Of a stretch of 64,000 nucleotides of DNA, positions 22,567-35,520 are shown one piece after another. Made by a program: the position numbers and the translations under genes. Source of the stretch: Turnera subulata (taxonomy: Eukaryota > Streptophyta > Magnoliopsida > Malpighiales > Passifloraceae). The notes beneath the pieces are model-generated. The model was not told where the DNA came from, searched no databases, and saw only the letters and a program-made list of their open reading frames with translations. The stretch covers positions 19,115 to 83,114 of the forward strand of contig JAKUCV010005684.1 in the NCBI GenBank assembly GCA_028386065.3, in the 5' to 3' direction. Within the stretch, counting starts at the first letter, position 1, and each line of letters starts with the position of its first letter.

Positions 22567-23157
22567 ACTATCCTTTCGATCTAATTTATAAGCTGGCATC
22601 TTCTCTTCGGGACAAAGATAAAGGTTGTAAAGGCCACCGTCGCTTTTGTTAATAGAGTTTCTCTTAAAGGATTAATTGTTCTAAAGAAATATAGAAAATA
22701 AAACAAAATAATCCAATTAACCTTTGTAGGATATATTCCACGATTAGATAGCATGTAATATCCTAGTTGTTTTTTCCCCCACGGTTATATAGTGAATAAG
22801 GTGACATACTTTCCGCAAATAATAAAATTTGATATAATAATATCCTCAGGTAAAAAATAAACTGCACCCTCAAATATTTGCATTTTTAACATCCAATACA
22901 TCCAATAAGATGTCTCCCTAGGTGAGATTCTGGAGCATTTAAGCAGCTCTGTTCTCGATTTTTTTTGGGAAAGAGGAAAGAAATAAGCTTTATTCTTCCC
23001 TTTTCTTTTTTCTTTTTTAGAAAACTTTATTCTTCCTCTTTCAGAGAAACTTAAGTTAGAACATGGATTGATGTGAAATGTTCATTTGCATAAGATGCAA
23101 TCATTTATCTATGAAAAACAAAAAGATTTTCTGTTATCGTAAAACTGGGAAAATTAT
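22567..23157. other. Intergenic DNA between Copia remnant and LARD
   Basis: AT-rich, no gene or repeat recognised. The last five bases (attat, 23153-23157) are the target duplication of the LARD that follows. Confidence 0.5.
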
Positions 23158-23488
23158 TGATGTAAAACAGAATCTGGGGGTGCCTTTATTGATTGTAATT
23201 ATTAATGATACATAGTAGAGAGAAAATCGGTAGAAACCGAGTGAGGGAGAGAGAGAGTCGGGGAAGAGAAAATCCCCTTCCCTTTGATATTTTCTATGTA
23301 TATATAGTACAAGACAATGAGATTATGTTGTCCACGTGTCACATTATCATTGGTCACGGTCGGATTTCCTGTTGATGAGGCGGCAGATAAGGTAAAACGG
23401 GCCTCCAAGTATTGGGCCTCGTCCACGGTCCGGGTCCTTGACCCTCCCGTCTTTGGGACTGTATATAGGGTTGGGCCTATCTATATCA
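23158..23488 (-). repeat. LTR of LARD (3' LTR in element orientation)
   Basis: Starts tgatgtaaaac and ends tatatca on the plus strand. It contains a gagagagag run and tatgtatatata, a possible promoter core. Confidence 0.9.
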
Positions 23489-24470
23489 AGAGCTCCCCAA
23501 ATGGTTGAGCTTGAGACCTCGAGCATTTGAATCTTCTGGCAAGGTGAAACGCTTTGGCTGCCTCGTTAAAAACCTTCTCAGGAAAAGCCCGGTGGGATAA
23601 AAACCTGATGAAGGGAAAAAGAGTGCAGCTCACGTTCTATTTTCCTTCTTCCGGCGTTTATTGATGTCATGGTAGTGTTATGATATGATCCTCCTTGGCC
23701 ACATCACTATGTTGTATCGGGAAACTTTTATCCTGCACTTTGTATTGGCTCGAATTCTCTGGAAGGTCCTAGCTCCCGGTCCACTTGAGCTTATTCATTC
23801 TTAAACTCCTCATGACTTCTTTCCGTGAATGGGTCCTCCTGACGACCTCAGAGTATTTAGCTCCAGCTCCCCGTATTGGGTGCTTAAACTCAAGGTCCTT
23901 CGATTGTTGCTCCATTCCTCCTAAATTTTGTGCCTTTCAAAGAATGAATGTAGACTTGTGGTTCCTTTAGAAATGGAGGGGCATCGAGTCCACTATAGTT
24001 GGGACACTGAACGTTTGCAGGATACTCAAAGTCCTCGATCAGATTTGGGACGTTGTAGGTCCTTCACTTTGGGACGCTTTAGGTTCTTCACCAATTGTGG
24101 GGCGCTCGTGGCCCTTTATCCGTTGGGGGATGCATAGGTCCTTTATTCCAGGTTGAATTGTAGGCACCTAGGCATAATTCCGGGCACGAGGGTCTAGGTC
24201 GCATAGGTTATTTGCTTCTTGGTCCTTTACAAGGGTCCCTTTTTGGTCAGCCACCTTTGGGATGCGTCCAGGTCCTTGGACTAACGGCCCTTCTCTTTCG
24301 AAGACACATTAGGTCCTTTACTTTTAGAGCAGCCACCTTCGGGACGCTCCTAGGTCCTTTACTTTTAGGGCAGCCACCTTTGGGATGCTCTTAGGTCCTT
24401 TCCTTTTGGGTCCTAAGGTTTGACTTTAGCTCCCAGCCTCCTTTGGAGTTTCATTGGTTCTTGCTTGGGT

Positions 24471-24760
24471 GCGGGGCCTTCAACCCCTTGATTTTGAGGA
24501 CCTTCGCCTCTTACGGGCATGCGGGGCCTTCACCCCCTTGGGTTTGAGGACCTTCACCTCTTACGGGCATGCGGGGCCTTCACCCCTTGAGTTTGAGGAC
24601 TTACGCCTCTTACGGGCATGCGGGGCCTTGACCCCTTGAGTTTGAGGACCTTCACCTCTTACGGGCATGCGGGGCCTTCACCCCTTGAGTTTGAGGACCT
24701 TCGACTCATACGGGCATGCAGGGCCTTCACCCCTTGAGTTTGAGGACCTTCGCCTCATAC
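24471..24760. repeat. 50-bp tandem array inside LARD
   Basis: About six copies of gcggggccttcacccc-ttgagtttgaggacc-ttcgcctc-ttacgggcat at 24471, 24521, 24571, 24620 and onward, period 49-50. Confidence 0.85.
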
Positions 24761-25619
24761 GGTTGGTCTAGATCCTTCACCGAATGCAGGACTTTGGACC
24801 CCTTATCTAGGTCCTTTGTTGAATGCGGGGCGTTGAGCCCGTTTTCCTTGTACACATTAAGTCCATAACGTGCGGGACACCTGGGTCCTTTAGTTTGTGG
24901 GACGCTTGGGTCCTTTATATCTAGGACGCTTGGGTCCTTTACTACTTGGGCGTCTTCAACACAACAATCTGGACTCTTCTTGAGTGTTCCAGGTCCTTCA
25001 AGACAAGGTTTTTGGAACTCTTTTGGACGCTTTTGGTCATTATCCTCCTGGTTTGTTTGCATCTTATCATTTAGGCCTGGGTTAGCAACTTATCATTTTG
25101 GTACTTAGGCCCGCAGATTGGCTTCAGGGTCTTTGTTTTGGAGCGAGGGCCTTTGCTTCGGTCATTAGGCCTCGTATATTGGCATGGAGGGCCTTGTTAA
25201 CACAAGGGCCTCTGATTTGGCACTTAGGCCTTAAAATTAGAGTTGGGGCCTTGCTGGTGAGAGGGCCTTCATTTCAGCATTTGGGACGTGGTCTCCTTGT
25301 TTTTGCTACTCCTGGCTCGGTTCCTGGAATTTATAACTTGGAGACGTTTTGAATTTTGATGTCGAGGCCACCTTTAGAACCCATGAGTCCCTGTCCCCTA
25401 GGCCCTAGGGCTTAAGGTCTTTATTGCGATCTTCGGCCCTTCCTCCTAGGTCTTCCTCCCTGAGGCCCTAGGGCGTAGGATCTCTAGTTGCGATCTTCGG
25501 CCCTTCCTCCTAGGTCCTTCTCCCTGAGGCCCTAGGGTGTGGGGTCTCTGGTTGCCAACCAAACCCTTGGTTTGAAATCCCTTATGTTTTGGGACTTAGC
25601 AATTTTGACATGCTTTTCC

Positions 25620-25890
25620 CAAAATAAAGGCCTTTAATTTTGGCTCTTAGGCCTTAAAATTGGCATTGAGGCCTCGTTGGCGCAAGGGAATTCCATTTTG
25701 GCACTTAGGCCTTAGCATTGGCGCTCCAGCCTTGTTGGCGCAAGGGAATTCCATTTTGGCACTTAGGCCTTAGCATTGGCACTCCGGCCTTGTTGGCGCA
25801 AGGGCCTTCCATTTTGGCACTTAGGCCTTAGCATTGGCACTCCTGCCTCGTTGGCACAAGGGCCTTCAATTATGGCACTTAGGCCTTTTC
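25620..25890. repeat. 59-bp tandem array inside LARD
   Basis: Copies of cattttggcacttaggcc ... gttggcgcaaggg at 25694, 25753 and 25812 with weaker copies on both sides; period 59. Confidence 0.8.
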
Positions 25891-25959
25891 GGGACACTCA
25901 AGGTCCTTTGATTTGTATGTTTCCAAGCACGTGATTTGTGGGACTGCCCTTTTTGGGAC

Positions 25960-26285
25960 GCTCTTATGGGTCCATTGGGCGAGTGAGCCCTTCATTTTGG
26001 GACACTCTTATGGGTCCATTGGGCGAGTGAGCCCTTCATTTTGGGACATAGCCCGTTTTGGACGCGTGGGTCCTTTACTTTGGGACATAGCCCGTTTTTG
26101 GACGCGTGAGTCCTTTACTTTGGGACATAGCCCCTTTTGGACGCGTGGGTCCTTTACTTTGGGACATTGCCCGTTTTGGACGGGTTGGTCCTTTACTTTG
26201 GGATATAGCCCGTTTTGGACGCGTGGGTCCTTTACTTTGGGACATTGCTCGTTTTGGACGGGTTGGGTCCTTTACTTTGGGCACT
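25960..26285. repeat. 39/40-bp tandem array inside LARD
   Basis: At least six copies of gggacatagcccgttttgg-acgcgtgggtcctttactt starting at 26043, 26082 and 26122. The long open frames here on both strands (repeats of LLWDIARFGRVGP and similar) are a by-product of the repeat length being near a multiple of three, not genes. Confidence 0.85.
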
Positions 26286-27672
26286 TCATGGGTCATGGGA
26301 CCTTTTTTGGTCTCAGAATTCTTGTTGGGACATGAGAGCTCATGTAGTGGTGATCACCCCTTTGTTGTTTACCATGCTATGCTTTTGCTTACGCGTGGCC
26401 TGTTTTTCGGTGTATGGCATTACTTGAGCCTACCGTTTTTGGGCGCATGCGAAGTCAGACGCATATATGGATACTCTTTCTCAAGTTTCGTCCTTTGGCT
26501 ATCCTTTGGAAAGGGGTCCTATCATAAGTTTGTATTCTCCCGAGTCTTTGTTGTATGGCACTAGGAGGATGTCCTGAGTAATTTTTGCCTCTTTAGGGAC
26601 TTCATTTTTGGCCATCTCGTTTTTGTGAGCCTTCCAAAATTCCTTCTTGGGTATGCGGTTGATCTTGCATCGCAACTTTCCTCCACATTGTGGTTCTTCT
26701 TTCCAAACTCCTTGCTTTAATTAAAGCATTAAAGTTGTCATTCCGCAACTTAGGAAGTTTCATCCTTCCTTGAGGATCCTCTTGCCAAAACGTTTTGCTT
26801 TAATTAAAGCATGCCTCATTTGAAGTGGTTTTGGTTTTTGTCCATTCTTTATGTTGAGGGCCTCCGTGTGTAGGGCCTTTAGTTGTAGGGCCTCTACCAC
26901 TTCTTCCTCCATTGGGACTATGGACGTTTGTTCCTCTGGTGGAACAGCCCTCCATGGATACTGCTGCGAGGTCCAAATAGGTACTTCGTTTCGCGCCACT
27001 TTGGTCATGTGGTTGCCTTTATTGTTTTTGCTCCAAGTGCTCATTGTTGAGGTATTGAAGTTTTCTAACTCTTGGCCCAATAGCTCAACATCTTTAGCTC
27101 CAACCCAAAGGTCCTGCTCTCAGTTCCTCGGGGCTAGTGATGAAGACCCTTCCAAGCCTTAAGAATGCATTGTTGTTGAATTCTTAGGGGCTTGCAGCTC
27201 CACTCTTCTGGTGGTTCTGCGTCCCAACGGTTGGTTTCCGTTGCAAGAGATATCTCCAGCTCCAAGGGCAATTTTTTCCCTCAGGGAGTTTACTTGTTTA
27301 TAGGGCTGCATGTTCTCGGGGTTTTTGTGGCAGGTGCTTCTCTAAATGAGCTTTATTTGTTTTGCCACCAGGAATTGCGTTTCCTCCATAAGGAATTGCT
27401 TACTCCTGGGGCTTCGTTGGTAAGTCCTTCGCCATGTGCATTTCATTTGTTTCGCCTCCAGGAACTACTTCCTCCATAGGGAATGCTTGCTCCTGGGGCT
27501 AATTCCTCCTTAGGTTCCATCAAGTCCTCGCTGCAAGGGCTGCCTTTTGAGGGCCTTTGAATAGCTCCTCACAAAGCCTAACATCAAATCCACGCTTGGT
27601 TTTTGCAATGATGGTTGCTCCTATTGCAAGGGATGCTTCCGCCTCGGTGGACGGCTTTCTTTCCACAAGGAC

Positions 27673-28313
27673 NNNNNNNNNNNNNNNNNNNNNNNNNNNN
27701 NNNNNNNNNNNNNNNNNNNNNNNNNNNNNNNNNNNNNNNNNNNNNNNNNNNNNNNNNNNNNNNNNNNNNNNNNNNNNNNNNNNNNNNNNNNNNNNNNNNN
27801 NNNNNNNNNNNNNNNNNNNNNNNNNNNNNNNNNNNNNNNNNNNNNNNNNNNNNNNNNNNNNNNNNNNNNNNNNNNNNNNNNNNNNNNNNNNNNNNNNNNN
27901 NNNNNNNNNNNNNNNNNNNNNNNNNNNNNNNNNNNNNNNNNNNNNNNNNNNNNNNNNNNNNNNNNNNNNNNNNNNNNNNNNNNNNNNNNNNNNNNNNNNN
28001 NNNNNNNNNNNNNNNNNNNNNNNNNNNNNNNNNNNNNNNNNNNNNNNNNNNNNNNNNNNNNNNNNNNNNNNNNNNNNNNNNNNNNNNNNNNNNNNNNNNN
28101 NNNNNNNNNNNNNNNNNNNNNNNNNNNNNNNNNNNNNNNNNNNNNNNNNNNNNNNNNNNNNNNNNNNNNNNNNNNNNNNNNNNNNNNNNNNNNNNNNNNN
28201 NNNNNNNNNNNNNNNNNNNNNNNNNNNNNNNNNNNNNNNNNNNNNNNNNNNNNNNNNNNNNNNNNNNNNNNNNNNNNNNNNNNNNNNNNNNNNNNNNNNN
28301 NNNNNNNNNNNNN
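27673..28313. other. Assembly gap (641 N)
   Basis: Run of N inside the LARD. Nothing can be said about its content; reading frames drawn across it are meaningless. Confidence 1.
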
Positions 28314-28689
28314 TTCAAGGACCTCGTGGAATTCCTCCTCAGGTCCAGCACCTCATCCTGCCTTAAGCGGATTAATGCTTTGAATATAATCAATTCACAT
28401 GTAAGTTAACATTCTATCCAAAAGAAAATGAAAATCATCAGCTTTCAATCAATTCAATTACATGTACTATACTTTCAACAATACATGAAATAACTAAAAT
28501 ATTATTTGCAAATTACAAGGCCGTTAGCTTCATAATGAGAAAAAATAATAGGACCCGTATGCTTTGGGTTTCACTTTGGGCTTTAGAGGCATCGTGGGCT
28601 GTCCAGCATCCACAGATCCTGCTTCCTTTTTTTTTTTTAACAGAAAGTTTGGGCCCATTCAACATCTCAGCCCATTGATTGCTTGAGTC

Positions 28690-29350
28690 CACCGTCAAAT
28701 TTTTCTCTCCTTCGCGTTATTTGGGATTCTTCTTCTCCACAGGAACGTCGCTCACATCACAGCACCCAGTCGGCACTGGATCAAGCGGCTTGAGGCGGCG
28801 CTTCCTTCGGCGGCGCGTACGTTTCTCCGGCGCATTTACCAGCTAGGCGGTGCGCGGTGGTGGTGCGAACTGACGACAGGCACCAGTTATCCTCTCCTGT
28901 TCTCCAGCAGTGATGCAACATGTGTGTCCTTGTGCTGGGTTTTGTTTCCACGGCCACGCTCCGGCCAGCAGTTACCACCTTTCCTCGCCGGCAATTCAAC
29001 GGCTGCTTGTAGCGGAGGATAGCAATGGTGGTATCAAAGCGCCTCCTTCGAGCGGCTTCAGGCGCAACGCATCTACGATGTGTCTGAGCACTCCTGAGCG
29101 CTCACTAGCTCAGTGGTGTGTGGTTATGGCGTGGTTTTTACCGATCTAACCAGATCTGCCCCCGCCATCCTCTTTCCCGTCAGCTACTTGACGAACGGCG
29201 GAACGTGCAGCTCCTTTGGCGGCTAGATCTCATCGCGCTCCCCCCTTCTAGGCAGCTCGCGACGTCAGTTAGGTGGATCTCTGTGGACCTGCCCCTTGTT
29301 TTGCCGTTTCCCGGCAGCTTTCTCCTTCAGCCCAGGTAATTGTTTTGTGC
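28690..29350. other. CpG-rich segment in LARD, possible captured host sequence
   Basis: In contrast to the minisatellites it is unique-looking, rich in cggcg words (ggcggcgcttcc, ggcgcgtacg), and contains a donor-like cccag/gtaattg at 29334 on the plus strand. This looks like the first exon and intron start of a plant gene in antisense to the element. No protein is recognised in any frame. Confidence 0.35.
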
Positions 29351-29544
29351 TCTGGTTTCTTTTTCGCTCCGTATTTCTCCAGATCTGCATACATTTGAGA
29401 ACCCAAACGGATTTAACTAGTTGCTTAGACAAATTACCTTTGAATAAATGTACATATAGTTTGAATTGTAGAATTTGTTTGATTCGAAATCTCTGTTGCT
29501 CGTCGATTGTTGATTGTTGATGGATTATGCGGCTTTCAATTCGT

Positions 29545-29561
29545 TCCCGGCAACGGAACCA
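29545..29561 (-). other. PBS of LARD (tRNA-Asp type)
   Basis: Minus strand tggttccgttgccggga, 3 bases inside the LTR end, fits the 3' end of plant tRNA-Asp at 14 of 17 positions by comparison with the TGGCGCCGTTGCCGGGG primer site of many Gypsy elements. Confidence 0.65.
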
Positions 29562-29564
29562 AAC

Positions 29565-29895
29565 TGATGTAAAACAGAATCTGGGGGTGCCTTTATTGAT
29601 TGTAATTATCAATGATACATAGTAGAGAGAAAATCGGTAGAAACCGAGTGAGGGAGAGAGAGAGTCGGGGAAGAGAAAATCCCCTTCCCTTTGATATTTT
29701 CTATGTATATATAGTACAAGACAATGAGATTATGTTGTCCACGTGTCACATTATCATTGGTCACGGTCGGATTTCCTTTTGATGAGGCGGCAGATAAGAT
29801 AAAACGGGCCTCCAAGTATTGGGCCTCGTCCATGGTCCGGGTCCTTGACCCTCCCGTCTTTGGGCCTGTACATAGGGTTGGGCCTATCTATATCA
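29565..29895 (-). repeat. LTR of LARD (5' LTR in element orientation)
   Basis: Second 331-bp copy, tgatgtaaaac to tatatca, followed by attat. Confidence 0.9.
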
Positions 29896-29900
29896 ATTAT

Positions 29901-31009
29901 GATAACAAAAAATGCTAAAGAAAGGAAGATGATTACTTACCAATAATATTTAAGCTTGATTTTCCTTGCTTTTCTGCTAAAAAAATCAAACCAGAAAGAA
30001 ACAAAATGAGTTATAAAATTGTCTGCGAGAAAGTTTACCTTAAGGTTTTATACTTCTTATGAAACTAAACATAGAGAACGCAGGAAAAAGCACAAATGGA
30101 ATATGTAAGTGGTGGATATAGGATATTTTATAGGAGGTACATTTAAAATCATTAACAATTACATTCAATGTAATCTTATTGTTGGATTTACCGTTACTCT
30201 ATAACAAAAGTCAAGCTGCCGTGGTGGGTTGTAATCTTTGTCCATTTAGGGTTAAATGCATATTAATTAGGATTTAACATTAATTAATATTCTCTACCAA
30301 TTAAAAGTGATATTAAAAAATTTTTAATAATATATTTCTATTAAAAAATACTTTTTAACAAGGCCCTATTGAACAAGGGCTGTGCTACTTATAATATATT
30401 AGATTGTGGATCAAAATAGACTTGGATAAGTAGAGCATTAACGCATTTCCCTCGCAATGAATCTAAGTGGTTGTATGACATGACGCGGTGCAAGGCATCC
30501 TCAATTACTCCCATGTCATGTCACCAATGCTTAGGAAATTCTTTATTATTGAAAGTCAATTCCTAACATATTCCACACAACGAACCGAATTTAATGAAGA
30601 TCTATTATGACCCATAGCGAATATCTAGTTTCCATAAAAAAAATTTGGGGGGCTTACTCACCTCCTCCGTGCGTTTCGATAACTGATAATAAATATAACA
30701 AAAATCTAAAGGCACGTACAACAAAAATAATATTAAATAACTTTGTCTCAAATCCAAAAGAAATCCAGGAAATCCTCCTCCACATCACGCAGACCCCTCC
30801 ACCATCCATGCCCTGCTGCTACTTCCAGTGGAAAATATATGTGCACAACAGAGCAAAAAACCTGGGGAAAATAAAAGCAACAGAATCCTTCAGGCCAACT
30901 TTGAGGGTTCTTTTTAGACAACTCTTTATGCTTTGCAGGTTTGATGACAACCCATACATGGTAACAAAAAGAATTAGGAATAAGGGGCTTCAATATTGCT
31001 ATCGTTTTT
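29901..31009. other. AT-rich intergenic DNA
   Basis: A 137-codon plus-strand frame (30607-31020) has no recognisable domain, low-complexity lysine/isoleucine content and no promoter or intron signals; I do not call it a gene. No RNA gene seen. Confidence 0.4.
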
Positions 31010-31175
31010 GGATTGATTAAAAGTTTAGGTTGAGGGAAGGCTCTCTTAGTCCACGGGAAAATAGTATTTATAGATTATTCATTATGAGGAACGGTTAGTG
31101 GAGTTCGAACTCTCAACCTAATAAAAATGTTTACTAACCCTCAACCAATTAAGCCAACCCTTAACCCTTTCTGGC
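31010..31175 (-). mobile_element. tRNA-derived SINE-like element
   Basis: On the minus strand an A-box-like tggcttaattgg (31145-31156) is followed about 40 bases on by a B-box-like gagttcgaactc (31101-31112), the layout of a tRNA-type Pol III promoter. The rest has no tRNA cloverleaf. The body runs towards 31010; ends and target duplication were not found, so the limits are approximate. Confidence 0.45.
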
Positions 31176-32264
31176 TCCGTATTGCTATCTTTATGGCAGC
31201 TATACGCTTGTCATTGTCAACCATAAAATCATGAGGCAACGCACTGAAGAAGATGAACTCTTGATTGGTTTTGGATTCGGGGAGAGTTGTTAGATATTGC
31301 ATTTTGTTAAATATGGCAACATATAAATATATATCAAGCTTTGAATTTCATTTATATGACCTGCCAACTATCTAGTGGTCCACTGGAGAAAAGTTGGAGA
31401 AAATTAGACAGGAGTTGATCAGAAGTCCCATCAGTTTTTTTTTTTAGTTTCAATTCCTAATCTTTAATGAGTTAAGTCTTTGTAAAAACCAATAAAAACA
31501 GAATTTTCTAAAGCTGAACATTGTTGACCAACTCGCCAATAGTTCAGAAGAATCCCATTAATCACTGCTGTACATAATTTGTTCGTGCTATGTTGTTGTA
31601 GGCTTTCTATTTTTAAACTCCTCCTGCTTCAGCACCGTTATAGTGGTCCAGACTCTAGAGTCCAGACTATTATTAAGCTAAACTATGATAAGAACTGCAA
31701 AAGACTGGCATTATCTCGAAAAAAATAAAGATTGGCATTCTTGGGCCTTTCGATCATAATTATCAGAGCTAGCCTACAATGGCCTGGACATGGACTAAAA
31801 AAAAGGTAACAGGTCATGGTTCATTGTTCTAGATTTGAACCAAAGATTTAATGTAATTTGACTGAGGTAATAATTATTTGTAATAATTAATAATTAAAAT
31901 TTCTATATATATATATTAATTTTTACATAAAATTATAAAATAAAAATTAAATATATAGTTTAAAAATAGAAATTTCTATAAATAATAAATTTTAGTGTAA
32001 AAGTAGAAAAAATTAAAAATACAGATTTTTTATATTTTAAAATTGACCTGACCGATTCACCCAGGTAACTATAGCTTGCGGCAAATTAAATCTAGATCTG
32101 ATAACTATGCTTTAATCAGCATAGCTTGCGGCGATATAACTGGTGTCGCATTAAACTCCCGCAATATAATACAAACTAGCTCACTTCCCGTAGGTCCCAT
32201 GGGTTTGTATATTAATTAATTTTTTAACAAATAATTGAATATCTTAACAATTATTTTTAAGCAA
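31176..32264. other. AT-rich intergenic DNA
   Basis: No gene, RNA gene or clear element. T-run at 31436-31445. Confidence 0.4.
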
Positions 32265-32645
32265 GTGTTAGTATTATTACTAACATTCGTATTGTAAGCT
32301 AAAATAAAGAAAGAGTAAGAGACAATGAATGGTAAAAAAACTGTATCATATACAAATATTTAAAATATAAAATTAAATTGTATTAAAAGTAAATAAAAAT
32401 AGAGAAACAAAAAAGTGTCAATACTAATACTAACATTCGTACTGCAAGCTAAATTAAAGAAAGAGTAAGAGACAATGAATTGTAAAGAAACTGTATCACA
32501 CACATATACATAAAATACAAAATTGAATTGCATTAGAAGTAAAGAAAAATAAACAAAAAAAAAGTGTTAATATTATTACTAAAAGCTAAAAGAAAGAAGG
32601 AAAAAGAGAAAATAAATGGTAAAGAAACTGTATCACACACACACA
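32265..32645. repeat. 150-bp tandem repeat, about 2.5 copies
   Basis: Unit starts gtgttagtattattactaac at 32265, with related starts at 32415 and 32564 (periods 150 and 149). Each copy contains taagagacaatgaat and aaactgtatca blocks. The third copy is cut short in a CA run. Confidence 0.8.
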
Positions 32646-33675
32646 TCTAGACCTGTATTTATATATTAGTTATTAGCTTTAGAGAAGAGTGTTTAATCCT
32701 TATCAATTTCATATTTTAGTTAAAGGATTTTTATCTGATAAGAATTCATAAATTGGTTAAAAACTAGGAATATGTATTTTTTTGGTTGTATGTAAACACG
32801 AAAGGAATATAGGAATTTATATAGGATTTAAATTCTTATTAGGATAGGTTAAAAAGAGTATAATTCTAATGAGGTTTATTTGTTAAAAGGATAATATGAA
32901 AAAAATAGAGAAAAAATATCAGAGTATTAGGATGGTTTAATAAGAATACAATCCTAATCAATTATATATGAATAAAAAGAAAAAATATCAGAGAGGAGAA
33001 AAACAATGGCCAAATGTCAAAAGGTGATTGATTAAAATAACAATTAATAGTCTCTACATGGCAATAAATGAAGGCCTAAAAAAATTCTATTTGTCAAACA
33101 CCTGGTGAGTGATCAAATTTACATATATGCGTGAAGCGTAACACCACAGAATGGAAATGATTCATATGAGGCGATTTTTTTGTGAGGATTGACAATAAAA
33201 TAGTAACAATTGACGCGGTCGTTTATATGCTTATTATAAAAAAGGTACTAATAACTACGCGCAAGTTTAGCTTTTATGTGTTTGATTATGGATGGATTAG
33301 CGTCTGTCGGGGGTTTACCGGGGCAAGCTTGGGCTAGTTTTTATTTGGCACATTCTTGATGCGGGACAAGTGTTGTGCAATCCGATTCTTTTGACTAGAT
33401 TACGTCTTAATGATTATTAAATTTTCTTGTTTCTAATTAAAAATGGTCATATATGGACAAAGGAATTTATCATACTAGATCTCACTGATCTGGTGTGGTT
33501 TACTTCATTCCGTTTTAAGTCAGCATGATTGTCATTCTGCTGTACTAGAAGTAGAAGGACGTTTTTTGGGTTTTCTGTGCCCTCCCACGTCAAAGAAAAA
33601 TAACATCAACCAAGTATACAAAACACCTGCCTGTCTCTCACGATATCATAATTTAAGGTTATAAAGTTGTAATGA
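32646..33675. other. AT-rich intergenic DNA
   Basis: No gene recognised. Short repeated words (ggtttaataagaatacaatcc, agagaaaaaatatcagag) at 32880-33000 suggest small local duplications. Confidence 0.35.
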
Positions 33676-33822
33676 AAGGAACATAACAAAATATGTGACA
33701 AAAAAAAAAAGAACATAGCAAAATATGCGACAAAAATAAAAGGAACATAACAAAATATGTGACAAAAAAAAGAAAATAACAAAACATGCGACACACAAAA
33801 AAAGAACATAACAAAATATGCA
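33676..33822. repeat. ~31-bp minisatellite
   Basis: Five degenerate copies of gaacataacaaaatatgtg followed by acaaaaaaa. The minus-strand open frame here (phenylalanine-rich) is a by-product of the A-rich repeat. Confidence 0.75.
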
Positions 33823-34409
33823 TTAATAAGTGCAGGGCCGACTAAATAGGATTGTGACCTGCACCGTGTATGTTTATGTCTTTGCAGCAGCTGACTTGTG
33901 AAGGAACAGAGCATCCTATAGAAATTCCTGATGACTTGTGTAGGAAAAACATTTTTTTCATATTTTCTCACAATTCTTAATAGTAACATAGGTACGATTT
34001 ATCAATTATAAACCTCTTCCATAAAAATAAAAAAAATTATAAACCTTAATTTTAAATGTTATTAGGCCAGGATCTCCATCTAAGTAGAGTTCTTTTTACT
34101 TGTGTTTATATATACAATTTTTTTCATCTGGAATAATCCTCGTGTGAAACAAAAACTTTTAAATGAATGTGTTCATGTGTACTCATAGCAACTTGATTTT
34201 AGCTTATTTGGTAGATCTGAGTGATCTGGATACTTTACCTCCTCAATAATCGAATGATCTGGATACTTTTCTTTTTTGACGCAGAATGATGCGAATATTC
34301 TAATTACATTTAGGTGGATAAGTTGATTTCAACGACTCTCATGGTTGGTGGTATTCCGCATCTTATTTTTCTAGGTTGAGCCGTTTATCTTTACTTCAAG
34401 GAAGCTAGG
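33823..34409. other. Intergenic DNA
   Basis: No gene or element recognised. Confidence 0.35.
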
Positions 34410-34856
34410 TGTTACCGCCCAAAAGTTTGCACCCCATGAATGAATATGGATGCAAGCCCAAAGAGATCACTACCAAGCAAAGCCCATCTTCAGGTCACAA
34501 AAGCTTGATTTGAGGGGAGCATGAGCAAGTACTAGCACGGAAAGGCGTTAGTTGGCAAACTTGCACTGATGCATCGGAAAGTCGAGGAAACCAATAAGGG
34601 ACTAAAGCAAATATAGGGACACGAGTAGGAGATGAACAAAGGAGCACTAGGCATCAAGCCGCAGCAATTATCAAAAAGTAGAATCCAGTAGAGACATGAT
34701 CCTAGAGAAATTTAAAGTTTCTTGCAGAGGGAACTAGTTCACCACACAAGTATAAAAGGAAGGAGATGCACATGAGCGATACACAATTAACACACTACAA
34801 ACGTGCATACAGTTTTTCTCCTTGCAACCCTATCCTTTTATATTAGATTCTTCGTT

Positions 34857-35240
34857 GGGTTTTTGGGTTTTATGGGTCCCCATGTTTAGTGGTTTGGCCA
34901 ATTATATACCCCGACATTCTTTTTTGGCCGAACATATACCCCGACTTTGCATGGGCAGGCCAAACATGATCCCCTGGTCAGGTACCTGCTGACGTGGAGG
35001 GCTGCCCGAATTTGGGCCTTGAGAGGCGTTTGAAAACGACGTCGTCTCATGCCAAAACGACGTCGTTTTAGTGGGTTGGTTGGACATGTCAGATCCACAT
35101 GTCTCAATGGACCCAACATACTACCAACCCGGTTTCTTGACTGAACCGTCACAAAAACCTTGCGAATACCAAAAAAAACCCACCAAAAAACCAACCCTAC
35201 AACCGGTTTGAACTTTTAGAGACATCCGCAATTAAAATAA

Positions 35241-35302
<62 letters not shown>

Positions 35303-35433
35303 TAATAATGATTAATGATAATAATAGTAATAATAATATTAATAATTATAATGATTAAGATTGTGGTAATAATAACAATAATAATAATATTACAAATGAT
35401 AATGACTAAAATTGTGGTAATAACAACAACAAC

Positions 35434-35520
<87 letters not shown>

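Larger units (their letters stand above)
23158..29895 (-). mobile_element. Large non-coding LTR element (LARD-type), minus orientation
   Basis: LTRs of 331 bp at 23158-23488 and 29565-29895 are about 97-98% identical by eye. Flanks attat/attat (23153-23157, 29896-29900) are a perfect 5-bp target duplication, so the insertion is intact and fairly young. On the minus strand a PBS (29545-29561) follows the 5' LTR and a G-rich PPT (ttggggagctct, 23489-23500) precedes the 3' LTR. The internal 6.1 kb has no gag or pol motif. It consists of degenerate minisatellites rich in ggtcctt and a CpG-rich stretch (28690-29350) that could be captured host DNA. It must use enzymes of another element. Part of the interior is an N gap. 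Confidence 0.85.

Noticed and set aside
25913..26564. Long open frames on both strands with regular peptide repeats
   Set aside because: They arise from the 39/40-bp tandem array in the LARD; no start context, promoter or domain.
27557..28409. Open frames of about 265 codons on both strands
   Set aside because: They run through the 641-base N gap and contain almost only unknown residues.
30607..31020. 137-codon plus-strand gene
   Set aside because: No recognisable domain, biased composition, no splice or promoter signals; the minus strand has an equally long frame.
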